Shown one piece after another: positions 57,196 through 64,000 of a stretch of 64,000 bases of DNA (its first letter is position 1; each line of letters starts with the position of its first letter). The position numbers and the translations under genes are program-made. The notes beneath the pieces were generated by a model. The model did not search any database. It was given only the letters and a program-made list of their open reading frames with translations, and had not been told where the DNA came from. The DNA is taken from positions 45,044 to 109,043 of the forward strand of contig NZ_AUBZ01000018.1 in NCBI RefSeq assembly GCF_000429505.1. Reading direction: 5' to 3'. This DNA is from Aliagarivorans taiwanensis DSM 22990. GTDB taxonomy: Bacteria; Pseudomonadota; Gammaproteobacteria; Enterobacterales; Celerinatantimonadaceae.

Positions 57196-58144
57196 TCGAT
57201 ATCTGCCTTCGCTATTGCCTCATGAGCATGTTTTGAGCGTACTTGCTCGCTGGTTTGATGTGAGCGGGAGAAACGATTTTCTCAACACTGTGCGAGCTGT
57301 TTCAAACAATGTGAATAGTTTGAGCCCAATGGCAGTATGGAGACCTGTTTATTGGGATTTGTCGCGTCAATTTATCGAGACTTTGGGTTGGGAAAACGTC
57401 ATTGGCCAGCACACTCTTTTTCCTTATTATGCGCCCTTTCTTAGACAATTAGATAGAAACCTATTGCTGTCCGGTGATGAGTCTCTTGCATCCATAAGAA
57501 TAAAGCCTGTTCAGCAAAATCTCATCAAACACGCGCAACATTGGCGCTGGTGCCAGAGCTGTGCTGAAGAGGATTATGAACAGTACGGTACCTCCTATTG
57601 GCATACCTATCACCAGCTTCCTTCCGCGTTGACCTGTTACCGACATAACGCACTACTACTTTTTCAATGCACTCGTTGCGGTTTTAAGTACTCTCATTTT
57701 CAACGTCATTGGCTACCACCCATTGATGGTCGTTGTCGCGAGTGTTCAGAGCAAATAAGTCCTGCCTCAATGGAGATCCCGCCGTTTATTCATTGGCTGG
57801 ATACTGCGAGTTATTACCTCCAGCAATGTGGCTCAAAGGTAGAAAACGAACCTTTGATTAAGGCGATGCGAGAAAAGCTGGGGTATGAGATGTTGCCGCA
57901 GCACCTTAGTGTTCCTCTGAGGGCTGAAATTACACAGCAACAGCGAGATTTTGAAGCTTGGTTACCGGAGCTCGTGATTCGCAATTTCTTCAACCGGAGT
58001 TGCGACAAGCTCTTTGATGGCACCAACCAAGTCCTGCGACTATCTGCTGTTGCTTACAGAGCGAGGATCGCACCGCCTGTAAGTGTGCTGATGATGCTCA
58101 ACTATCTAGAGCTCGAATCGGTATTTGATGACTTGCTGGCATAA
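57188..58144 (+). CDS. tniQ: Short TniQ-family target selector
   Basis: This 318-residue TniQ protein begins with the family N-terminus (LPSLLPHEHVLSVLARW) and a zinc-binding region WCQSC (122-125) ... YWHTYHQLPSALTC (Cys150, His153), followed by CTRC (161-164) and GRCREC (183-186). Start ATG 57188 follows GAGG and overlaps the 3' end of tnsC by 8 bp. Short TniQ proteins bridge TnsC to a separate DNA- or RNA-guided target finder. No Cas genes appear in the window, so its partner is unknown. Here a longer TnsD-like paralogue lies next to it. Confidence 0.87.
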   Translation: MRNRYLPSLLPHEHVLSVLARWFDVSGRNDFLNTVRAVSNNVNSLSPMAVWRPVYWDLSRQFIETLGWENVIGQHTLFPYYAPFLRQLDRNLLLSGDESLASIRIKPVQQNLIKHAQHWRWCQSCAEEDYEQYGTSYWHTYHQLPSALTCYRHNALLLFQCTRCGFKYSHFQRHWLPPIDGRCRECSEQISPASMEIPPFIHWLDTASYYLQQCGSKVENEPLIKAMREKLGYEMLPQHLSVPLRAEITQQQRDFEAWLPELVIRNFFNRSCDKLFDGTNQVLRLSAVAYRARIAPPVSVLMMLNYLELESVFDDLLA

Positions 58145-58167
58145 GTTGAGAAGACAAGGAGCTCGAG

Positions 58168-59628
58168 ATGCTTGCATTCGTTCCCGAAATATTTGAAGGC
58201 GAATCACTTTACAGTTGGTTGGCTCGTTGGGGGCTGCGCTCCGGCATGCCTTCAACTCGGGTCGCGCTAGCTCATCTCATTGGTAAAAACCACCGGCAGC
58301 TAATGTCATTGTTGCCCAGCTACGCTGAAACGTTATCCAGTGTTTCAGGGCATTCTGTTCAGTGTTTAGTGGAGCAGCATTCGGCGCTTCCATATTGGCG
58401 GGCTTTCACCAAACAAGAAGTGTTCAATAATGTCCTAAATGACATGTCCAATGGTAATACGCAGTCTGCGTACTCGCGTTTATCTATTGTTGCTAGTCGA
58501 GTCGCTGAGCCATCCGTAATTCGATATTGCCCAAGGTGTGCTGCAAGCGATTTACATCAATATGGGGTGGCATTTTGGCATACCGAGCATCAGCTACCTG
58601 GTGTAATTGCATGCGCCACCCACCGAGTTATGCTGGTATCTGTACCAAGATCTCGAAGTCGTTTAGTTCTGCCGCCACAGTTAGAGCGAGCTCTTCAATT
58701 CAAACTGGCTCCACTGGTAGCTGTAAGGCTGGCTCAGCTGAGTCGGGAGCTATTGGAGGTTTGTTGGACTCCACTTGATAATGAGTGGTTAATCTATGCC
58801 TATAGCGTGAGGTTGGCTGAGATGGGCTTTGCTTCTCCAAATCTCAATGTACGACAACAGACTTGGCGCTCCGAGTTAGAAGTCTACTGGAATCCGCTGT
58901 TATCAGAACCTTCACTGGACTCAGTTTTTTCTCTTGGCAAGCGTCAGCAGTTTCCTGCTTGCATAGTAAGAGGAGTAGCGGCTAATCATCATCCGCTAAA
59001 ACATCTTTTGATGGTTGGAGCGCTGTTTGAGTCAGTCAGCGACTTCATGCGTTTCAGTGGAACAGCTGAAGTTACACACCAAAAAGTGATAGAGCGGCAT
59101 GCTCGGAGAATCGACCGAGAAAAGTCTCAGCTAAAACTAGAAGTCGAGCAGCAGACATTATCCAAGTTAAAAACTGGGCAAAGCCTTCGGCAAGTGGCGA
59201 AGACACTTGGCGGCAGTGTTTCGACATTTAAGCGGATAGCTTTAAGGGGCAGTGTCGAGGTCAAGCGCCGTACGCAAAAGCTATTTGAGGAAGAACGGCG
59301 GATTATCTGGCGAAAGCTCACTATTGGCAAAAGCACTCAAGCGATTGCTGCTCATATTGGTTGTTCAGTCGGTGCTGTCGAGCAAGAACTCGGGCGATAT
59401 TCTGAGCTGCCTGTATTACGTTCTCGAATCCGCTTTTACCACAAGCGAAGTGAGCATCGTGCAAACCTAGTCGCCACACAAAATAGCCTCAAAACACCTT
59501 CTCGAAAACAAATACAAGATGCCGCCCGAGCCAGTTATACCTGGTTGTTCAAACACGACAAAGACTGGTTGTACAAGCAACTGCCTGAAGCTATCCCAAG
59601 AGCTGCTAGGCGCAGTTCAAAACAGTGA
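58168..59628 (+). CDS. tnsD: TnsD-like TniQ protein with C-terminal DNA-binding domain
   Basis: This 486-residue protein starts with a TniQ domain (FEGESLYSWLARWGLRSG; zinc region CPRC 121-124 and FWHTEHQLPGVIACATH 137-152). Residues about 300-486 form a basic, helical DNA-binding extension with two HTH-like elements (SLRQVAKTLGGSVSTFKRIA and STQAIAAHIGCSVGAVEQEL). This is the TnsD layout, used to read a conserved chromosomal site and direct insertion downstream of it. The adjacent gcvP 3' end is the suspected site. It starts 24 bp after tniQ. Confidence 0.87.
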   Translation: MLAFVPEIFEGESLYSWLARWGLRSGMPSTRVALAHLIGKNHRQLMSLLPSYAETLSSVSGHSVQCLVEQHSALPYWRAFTKQEVFNNVLNDMSNGNTQSAYSRLSIVASRVAEPSVIRYCPRCAASDLHQYGVAFWHTEHQLPGVIACATHRVMLVSVPRSRSRLVLPPQLERALQFKLAPLVAVRLAQLSRELLEVCWTPLDNEWLIYAYSVRLAEMGFASPNLNVRQQTWRSELEVYWNPLLSEPSLDSVFSLGKRQQFPACIVRGVAANHHPLKHLLMVGALFESVSDFMRFSGTAEVTHQKVIERHARRIDREKSQLKLEVEQQTLSKLKTGQSLRQVAKTLGGSVSTFKRIALRGSVEVKRRTQKLFEEERRIIWRKLTIGKSTQAIAAHIGCSVGAVEQELGRYSELPVLRSRIRFYHKRSEHRANLVATQNSLKTPSRKQIQDAARASYTWLFKHDKDWLYKQLPEAIPRAARRSSKQ

Positions 59629-59656
59629 TTATTAACCCCATGAATCAGGAGTCAAT

Positions 59657-60025
59657 ATGGAGACCTACAAGCAAAACATCAAAACACATACCCCCGAAGG
59701 TTGGACAGTTCTTCGCTTTGAAGCACCTGAGGATAGGCCTTTTTACAAGGTGTTTGCAACTTGGAGGGAGAATGACCGGTGGAATGTCTCAAGCGGCGCT
59801 TTTGACGCGTCTGAGGCTTTTCTGGATGGCGAGTATGTCATTTGGCCGCAGGCGAGTGGCTCAACCTACAAGCTACATCTAGACGGGGAAAGCGGCTATT
59901 CCTTTTATCAAGGGCTAGTAATGGAGAGCATTTCTAAAAAGAGTTCGGTTCATGGCGTTAGCATGATGGAGATAGCGCTGCGTGATGTTCCAGGTCTGCC
60001 TAATGAAGTCAAAGCAAAGGTATAA
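59657..60025 (+). CDS. Hypothetical cargo protein
   Basis: This 122-residue soluble protein begins ATG 59657 with CAGGAG 7 nt upstream and lies 29 bp after tnsD, so it may be part of the tns transcript. It is rich in Trp and Tyr (GWTVLRFEAPEDRPFYKVFATW) with a predicted beta-strand-rich fold. I do not recognise it. It could be a transposition accessory like TnsE in position, but shows no similarity that I can see. Confidence 0.6.
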   Translation: METYKQNIKTHTPEGWTVLRFEAPEDRPFYKVFATWRENDRWNVSSGAFDASEAFLDGEYVIWPQASGSTYKLHLDGESGYSFYQGLVMESISKKSSVHGVSMMEIALRDVPGLPNEVKAKV

Positions 60026-60076
60026 CGCTCGTTGCAAACGATGCTTTGGGAGCTTTAAGCAGACTGGAGGCTTGTA

Positions 60077-60403
60077 GTGCTAATTGGTGATGATGTTGTT
60101 TCATCGGCGGTAATGAAGCAGATAGACAACCTCTATCCTAGACTAGCTGTCCTTGACGACTACCAAACTCAAAGCTGCTACGCATTCGTCGTTTCTCGGC
60201 TGTTTAGAGAGCTCGCTGCAATTGCAGAGCCCGACGGCTGTATTGAAGTGTACAAAATTGACTATCAACTTATGACCGGCCTGCCAACCTTTTATCTCAT
60301 AAGCTCTCGAGCCGTGAATGACGTCGCTCTAGAAACACTGTTTGATGACTTTGAACGAATGATTAAGCAAGTCTCCGTTGGGGAGCTCTTGGGAAGGAAA
60401 TGA
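60077..60403 (+). CDS. Hypothetical cargo protein
   Basis: This 108-residue protein starts at a GTG with GGAGG 7 nt upstream. It is acidic with an alternating hydrophobic pattern (MKQIDNLYPRLAVLDDYQTQ; FLISSRAVN-like strand later). No motif is recognised. It may form an operon with the gene 51 bp upstream. Confidence 0.55.
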   Translation: MLIGDDVVSSAVMKQIDNLYPRLAVLDDYQTQSCYAFVVSRLFRELAAIAEPDGCIEVYKIDYQLMTGLPTFYLISSRAVNDVALETLFDDFERMIKQVSVGELLGRK

Positions 60404-60523
60404 AAATCAACATCAGCATCATGAGTACCCTCTAACTAAGCATTGGAGGGGGCATTCTGACGAAACTATCATGCGCTGACGATATACATGTTGAACTCTT
60501 ACTAACCGTACGAGGAACTTCGA

Positions 60524-60751
60524 ATGGGAATCGATTACTACTCACTGTTGGCGTTAATCGAGGATGCGGAGACTAGTGTAGAAGCTGCTCAGTTTATTAA
60601 CGAAAAAGCGGGGGAAAACACCGTAGCATGGTTCAATCATGCTGAGTTACCTAGTTATGAAGGGCTATCACCGAGAGAGGTCTTGGAAGACTATGGTATT
60701 GCCGAGCTCACAAGCTATTTGAATTGCAAAGCAATGGGAGGTTTCGAGTAG
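60524..60751 (+). CDS. Small protein, possibly a DUF2384-like antitoxin fold
   Basis: This 75-residue acidic protein starts ATG 60524 with GAGGAAC upstream. The part AWFNHAELPSYEGLSPREVLEDYG resembles the toxin-binding C-terminal domain of MbcA/ParS-type antitoxins (which carry a 'GxSPLELL' motif). No RES or other toxin gene lies next to it, so this is a weak assignment. Confidence 0.45.
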   Translation: MGIDYYSLLALIEDAETSVEAAQFINEKAGENTVAWFNHAELPSYEGLSPREVLEDYGIAELTSYLNCKAMGGFE

Positions 60752-61061
60752 GAAAGGTAAAGACGCTCTTCTTTGCGTCACCAGTGTAAGGGCTATGACA
60801 AAGCAGTCAGCTTTAAACTAGTTGAATGGCAAATGACTTCGTTGTAAATTCAAAATCTTACTGATATCACAGGCATGATGTCTGATAGTGCATTTACGTC
60901 TAGTAACCCAATACAGGGGAACGGCGAGGCTGGCCAGCCTTTGTACTAGGTGCAAAGCGAACGCTTGTACGGTGATATAAATTGAGGTTACCGGTGAGCG
61001 GTACCTTGTTCGTCTACCAGGAGGCCCATCTGGTATTCGGCGTCAATTTATAGGAACCGCT
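60752..61061 (+). other. Intergenic region upstream of the nuclease gene
   Basis: No coding sequence is supported in these 310 bp. The left part is plain sequence. The right part, from about 60920, is hairpin-dense and described as a candidate ncRNA or leader. Confidence 0.5.
60927..61052 (+). ncRNA. Candidate structured RNA / leader before the PD-(D/E)XK gene
   Basis: TATAAATTGA (60976-60985) pairs perfectly with TCAATTTATA (61043-61052), closing a domain that contains two more helices: GGTTACCG...CGGTACC (60986-61005) and TACCAG...CTGGTA (61015-61035). Upstream, AGGCTGGCCAGCCT (60927-60940) is a palindrome and CTTTG...CAAAG (60939-60957) another stem. The outer helix ends right at the ribosome-binding region of the next gene, so a cis-acting leader is likely; a trans-acting RNA such as an intron-like or retron-like element is possible but unsupported. 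Confidence 0.5.
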
Positions 61062-61457
61062 ATGCCTAAACGAAGTATCGTCCGAACTCCTCCCGCCGAT
61101 AAGTACTACCAAAACGTCTCATTTGAAACACTTACCGCAAGCTGGTTGACTTGCGATGGCTGGGAGGTCTTCATGCCCATAACAGATCATGACATGAAGA
61201 CAGACCTTATCGCCTTAGATGGTCGTACTCTCTATCGAATTCAAGTAAAAGCTATAGACACTCATGATGAGTCTGTATTGGTTGAAAATAGGTGGGGAAG
61301 TGCAGATATTGACTACGTTATTTTCTTTTCTAAGGTAGGGAACTGGGGCTACATAACAAAGCCGTTTGATGAAGCCCGTAAGCCCTTGAATTCAATTGGC
61401 CATATCCGTTTCCATAAAGACAGAAAGCCCTTCATTAAGGCATTTGAAAGCATATAG
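61062..61457 (+). CDS. PD-(D/E)XK nuclease-fold protein
   Basis: This 131-residue protein has the PD-(D/E)XK pattern: GWEVFMPITDHDMKTDLIALDG, then RIQVKAIDTH (Q-x-K). The arrangement resembles the PDDEXK family that contains intron homing and small phage-defence nucleases. ATG 61062 has AGGA about 8 nt upstream, immediately 3' of the hairpin-rich leader. It is the last gene before the convergent WYL gene. Confidence 0.7.
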   Translation: MPKRSIVRTPPADKYYQNVSFETLTASWLTCDGWEVFMPITDHDMKTDLIALDGRTLYRIQVKAIDTHDESVLVENRWGSADIDYVIFFSKVGNWGYITKPFDEARKPLNSIGHIRFHKDRKPFIKAFESI

Positions 61458-61503
61458 TTAGCGGAAAACTGTTGGTACTGCGTTTGATTTGTTCGTGAGC
61501 TAT

Positions 61504-62364
61504 CTAAAAGAACAAGTACGGTTTGAGCTGTTCATAGTTGCTTAGGACTACTTGTTGCCCTTTCGGATCTAAATCAAGGAGTTTAACGTCTATGTTGTAA
61601 GCATCTAGCACGTATCTAACCAACGCCGCTGATGTCGGGATCTTGATGATGTTGTTGGTCATCCCGTAGTCATGGGCTACTACGGCAGCTTGCGATTCAC
61701 TGAGTCTATGATCAGGTGAAAGGTGTACTTCAAGAGCAGTGTTCCACGCTTCGTCCTGGTCTCTACCCATGACGATTTTATCGTTAATGTCTGGGAGCCC
61801 TCTTATCCGGCTCAGTACAAAGTCTCTGTATCCTTGGGCATGTTCACAAAAAGCCCGAACATGCCAGCGCAGGGGGGTACAAACAAGTGTATGGGGGGAG
61901 ATTATTCTCTCTACTTCCTTCCCGTTCTTCATTGATGTGTAGCTTATGTCTACACGTTTTTTTTCTCTAATTGCTTGAACTAGCGGTCGTAACACCTCTG
62001 GCGATATGTTGCGGGTTATCGGGCGAACCATTTCTGTGTTTTCAAAACCCATATTGAGTTCAGAAAACGTGATGGCCATATCCTCCTGCCTGGCGAGGAT
62101 ATGTAAATACTCATCTGCCTGACCACTTGTTAGCTTAGGAGAGAAGCTATCACTGGGTTTGTAGCCTTTTAGCTGTTTGTCATAGATGAGACTTCCGGGC
62201 GCAACTTCCGTGATATAGCTATTGATATCTTTTGAAGCTTGCTGCCTACCTATACCAAAGCTCTGTATCAGATGTTTGGTTGTTAACCTGCCTTCCCAGA
62301 GTGCAATAATCTCGATCATGCGATAGCGAAAGAGGAGATCCCATCGAATAGGCCATTTATCCAT
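61504..62364 (-). CDS. WYL-domain regulator (BrxR/CapW-like)
   Basis: This 286-residue protein has an N-terminal winged HTH (residues about 20-70; LTTKHLIQSFGIGRQQASKD), a WYL domain (RVDISYTSMKNGKEVERIISP, PLRWHVRAFCEHAQGYRDFVLSRI) and a WCX-type C-terminus. It matches the BrxR/CapW group, repressors that control defence operons and sense infection-related ligands. It is divergent from the helicase-like gene. Two TTACCTGTC direct repeats (62372-62380 and 62412-62420) in the promoter are likely operators. ATG 62364 is chosen over TTG 62367. Confidence 0.82.
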   Translation of the reverse strand: MDKWPIRWDLLFRYRMIEIIALWEGRLTTKHLIQSFGIGRQQASKDINSYITEVAPGSLIYDKQLKGYKPSDSFSPKLTSGQADEYLHILARQEDMAITFSELNMGFENTEMVRPITRNISPEVLRPLVQAIREKKRVDISYTSMKNGKEVERIISPHTLVCTPLRWHVRAFCEHAQGYRDFVLSRIRGLPDINDKIVMGRDQDEAWNTALEVHLSPDHRLSESQAAVVAHDYGMTNNIIKIPTSAALVRYVLDAYNIDVKLLDLDPKGQQVVLSNYEQLKPYLFF

Positions 62365-62370
62365 CAAGTG

Positions 62371-62421
62371 ATTACCTGTCTAGTTATGCGACGTGTATGT
62401 GTATTCAGTATTTACCTGTCG
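62371..62421. promoter_or_regulatory. Direct repeats TTACCTGTC, candidate WYL operator
   Basis: TTACCTGTC occurs at 62372-62380 and 62412-62420, spaced by 40 bp (about four helical turns) in the 123-bp divergent region. The spacing lets two dimers lie on the same face. Regulator assignment is inferred from the adjacent WYL gene. Confidence 0.5.
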
Positions 62422-62487
62422 CTATTAGCTACTTATTATTGTTCGGTATCGACAAAGCGTCAATTCCCAATGCGATAGGAGTCATTA

Positions 62488-64000
62488 GTGAGTGCTCTAC
62501 TGAATACGTATATAGACATGGTTGGTCCAGAAGCCTGTTGTAGCAAGCAAGGCTGCCTAGCGCTGGTCGATGCTCAGACGGGATTGGGAAAGACTTATCA
62601 AGCAACGGCTTTACAACTAGAGCACCTAAAGTCTGACTCCAAGAAAACACTAATCTACGCCACCAACTTGAGGATCAATGTCAAAGAAGCATACGAATCA
62701 CTCTTGGCGCGTATTGACGAAGATCATTCCCTTAGTCTTGAGAGCAAGGACAAGTTCAGAAGAAACGTGATTTTAATTCCCGCCCAGGCGACGTCTATTG
62801 GCGAATTAAGTGATAGTGATTGGGGAATTTTGCTCGGCGTTTTGGAGCACAACGCAAGAAGAGAAATAAAAAAGTTACTTGATAAAGCCCGCATGATTGA
62901 AGAAGCCAAGGTAGCGAAGTGTTCCAGCATTTTGGACGAGGATCTTCAGGTGCTTTATGGGAGTATTTTCAGCTTATTGCGGTCGTATTTTCGGCAACAA
63001 GTGCAACAAGAAAAATCAGTCGAGGACGTCCTGAATCGAGTTTTTCCTGCCGGGTTGATAGATGCTGAATCAACACAAGTCATCTTCATGACGACAGCTA
63101 AACTCCTTTATCCATGGCACGGAATACAACGTACTCATCGAATCAGCGATTTTTTGGAAAACTCATTGCTAATTTTGGACGAGTTTGATCGCCAGCAATC
63201 TGAGTTCCTTGCACACCTAATTAGTACAGTTTCTGATTACGACATCATTGCTCTGACGAGGAAATTATACTCCAGCTTCGAAAGCTTCAGTATTCAAGGC
63301 TCTCAGGAATTTTCGGGCGTAAATAAGTGCTTTGACAAGTTCCGAGAAACGCTTGGCAATCATCAGAAAAAGTGGAGGGCAGACTTAAGACCTTACATCA
63401 CCGAGAAAACGATTCTTCAAGGGCGTGAGAATCAGAACCGTATCTTCACTATGTTGTCTGACCGGATGTCCATACATGCGATCAATTTCAACCATGAGGA
63501 TTTGAGGTCAAGGTTAGACAACAAAAGCGGTAGTCATGAAATTGGTTCGCAGGGAGATTTGAGTGCAATTAAATTCGTGAATAGTGGCGCTCAACTTGTG
63601 CGGTCGTTTTGTAATGCAATGCTCAGCGCTGTACTCAAGTTGAAGACAAATATCGAGAAATCAGACGATACGCGCCCATACACAACAGAAAACCTCGTTG
63701 AAAAAATACTGAACAACTTGGGATTGCCTGAGCTGACCAAGAGCATCATGTCACTGATATCCGCTCGTCTCAGCTTTAAATTGCAAAGTGAGTATAGAGC
63801 CTACAGTTTTCATGACAGCGGATATGAAATCTCTAACATCTCCAAATACAGTGAAACAGATAATACTGCCATAGCGTCTACTTTCGACCTCGCGCTGACG
63901 TCATCTGGACTGCTAGCACACTGGGTTTGTAGTGGTCAAGTTAAATTGGCCACGGTTTTGTATTCAAGCCAGTACCTTCGCTCTGACTCATTGGGTGTCA
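62488..64000 (+). CDS. Helicase-like P-loop protein, 5' part (runs off window)
   Basis: The frame is open from GTG 62488 (AGGAG 6 nt upstream) to the window edge, giving 504 residues with no stop. Walker A is DAQTGLGKT at residues 28-36, close to the N-terminus, and Walker B is LILDEFD (Asp231-Glu232), with MTTAKLLYPWHG just before it. This is a DEAD/DinG-like helicase arrangement with a long insertion between motifs I and II. The WYL regulator next door and the Tn7-like context suggest the first gene of a defence operon. I cannot name the system from this part. Confidence 0.7.
   Translation, partial: MSALLNTYIDMVGPEACCSKQGCLALVDAQTGLGKTYQATALQLEHLKSDSKKTLIYATNLRINVKEAYESLLARIDEDHSLSLESKDKFRRNVILIPAQATSIGELSDSDWGILLGVLEHNARREIKKLLDKARMIEEAKVAKCSSILDEDLQVLYGSIFSLLRSYFRQQVQQEKSVEDVLNRVFPAGLIDAESTQVIFMTTAKLLYPWHGIQRTHRISDFLENSLLILDEFDRQQSEFLAHLISTVSDYDIIALTRKLYSSFESFSIQGSQEFSGVNKCFDKFRETLGNHQKKWRADLRPYITEKTILQGRENQNRIFTMLSDRMSIHAINFNHEDLRSRLDNKSGSHEIGSQGDLSAIKFVNSGAQLVRSFCNAMLSAVLKLKTNIEKSDDTRPYTTENLVEKILNNLGLPELTKSIMSLISARLSFKLQSEYRAYSFHDSGYEISNISKYSETDNTAIASTFDLALTSSGLLAHWVCSGQVKLATVLYSSQYLRSDSLGV

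Noticed and set aside
61000..61061. Hairpin cluster as a tRNA gene
   Set aside because: The outer helix is 10 bp and the T-loop consensus GTTCRA is missing, so it cannot be a canonical tRNA.
62429..62930. Short minus-strand ORFs opposite the helicase gene
   Set aside because: They lie wholly inside the long plus-strand frame, lack ribosome-binding sites and show no coherent domain.
47863..64000. CRISPR array or Cas genes associated with the Tn7-like element
   Set aside because: No regularly spaced repeat-spacer pattern and no Cas-like protein is present in the part of the element inside the window.

Overview
The window looks like a chromosomal segment of a marine-type gammaproteobacterium (Shewanella/Ferrimonas/Aeromonas-like gene families: gcvT-H-P cluster, TRAP and NCS1 transporters, TauE-family exporters, MocR, RpiR and LysR regulators). 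The species cannot be fixed from sequence alone. From 1 to about 47.9 kb it is GC-rich core or flexible chromosome. From about 47.9 kb to the right edge it is visibly AT-richer and carries a Tn7-like transposition module with cargo. I see no rRNA, tRNA or CRISPR array.

Layout. 1-1.6 kb: 3' end of an Ig-like surface protein and a DUF411 copper-type periplasmic protein. 1.7-4.1 kb: taurine-pyruvate aminotransferase (tpa) and a divergent TauE-type exporter. 4.1-13.5 kb: one long minus-strand run with a TRAP transporter, diaminopropionate ammonia-lyase, L- and D-type N-carbamoylases, an NCS1 permease and a hydantoinase, apparently a hydantoin/ureido amino-acid salvage pathway. 13.7-22 kb: two RpiR regulators, then an oligopeptide-type ABC operon with fused ATPases. 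22-29.6 kb: small genes, LysR and a divergent alkylsulfatase, and a hybrid histidine kinase split by one amber codon. 29.7-34.3 kb: tauABC with divergent MocR-type tauR. 34.4-42.9 kb: GNAT, SDR/AraC pair, BdlA-like chemoreceptor, SDR, alanine dehydrogenase, secreted protein and a second TauE-family protein. 43.3-47.9 kb: gcvT, gcvH, gcvP.

Taurine metabolism ties distant parts together: TauABC imports taurine, Tpa transfers its amino group to pyruvate, Ald can regenerate pyruvate from alanine, and TauE proteins could export the sulfite. The sulfoacetaldehyde-cleaving enzyme is not in the window.

The most interesting region is 47.9-64 kb. Just after the gcvP terminator lie three 18-bp direct repeats (47991-48047) that look like transposase (TnsB) binding sites at a transposon end. 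Inside are a 1376-residue lipase-STAND protein (candidate antiphage sensor) preceded in frame by a broken excisionase-type HTH, then tnsA-tnsB-tnsC-tniQ-tnsD, small unknown genes, a hairpin-rich RNA leader in front of a PD-(D/E)XK nuclease, and a WYL regulator divergent from a large helicase-like gene that runs off the window. The working hypothesis is a Tn7-like element homed next to gcvP and carrying uncharacterised defence cargo. The far end is outside the window, so the boundaries are unproven.
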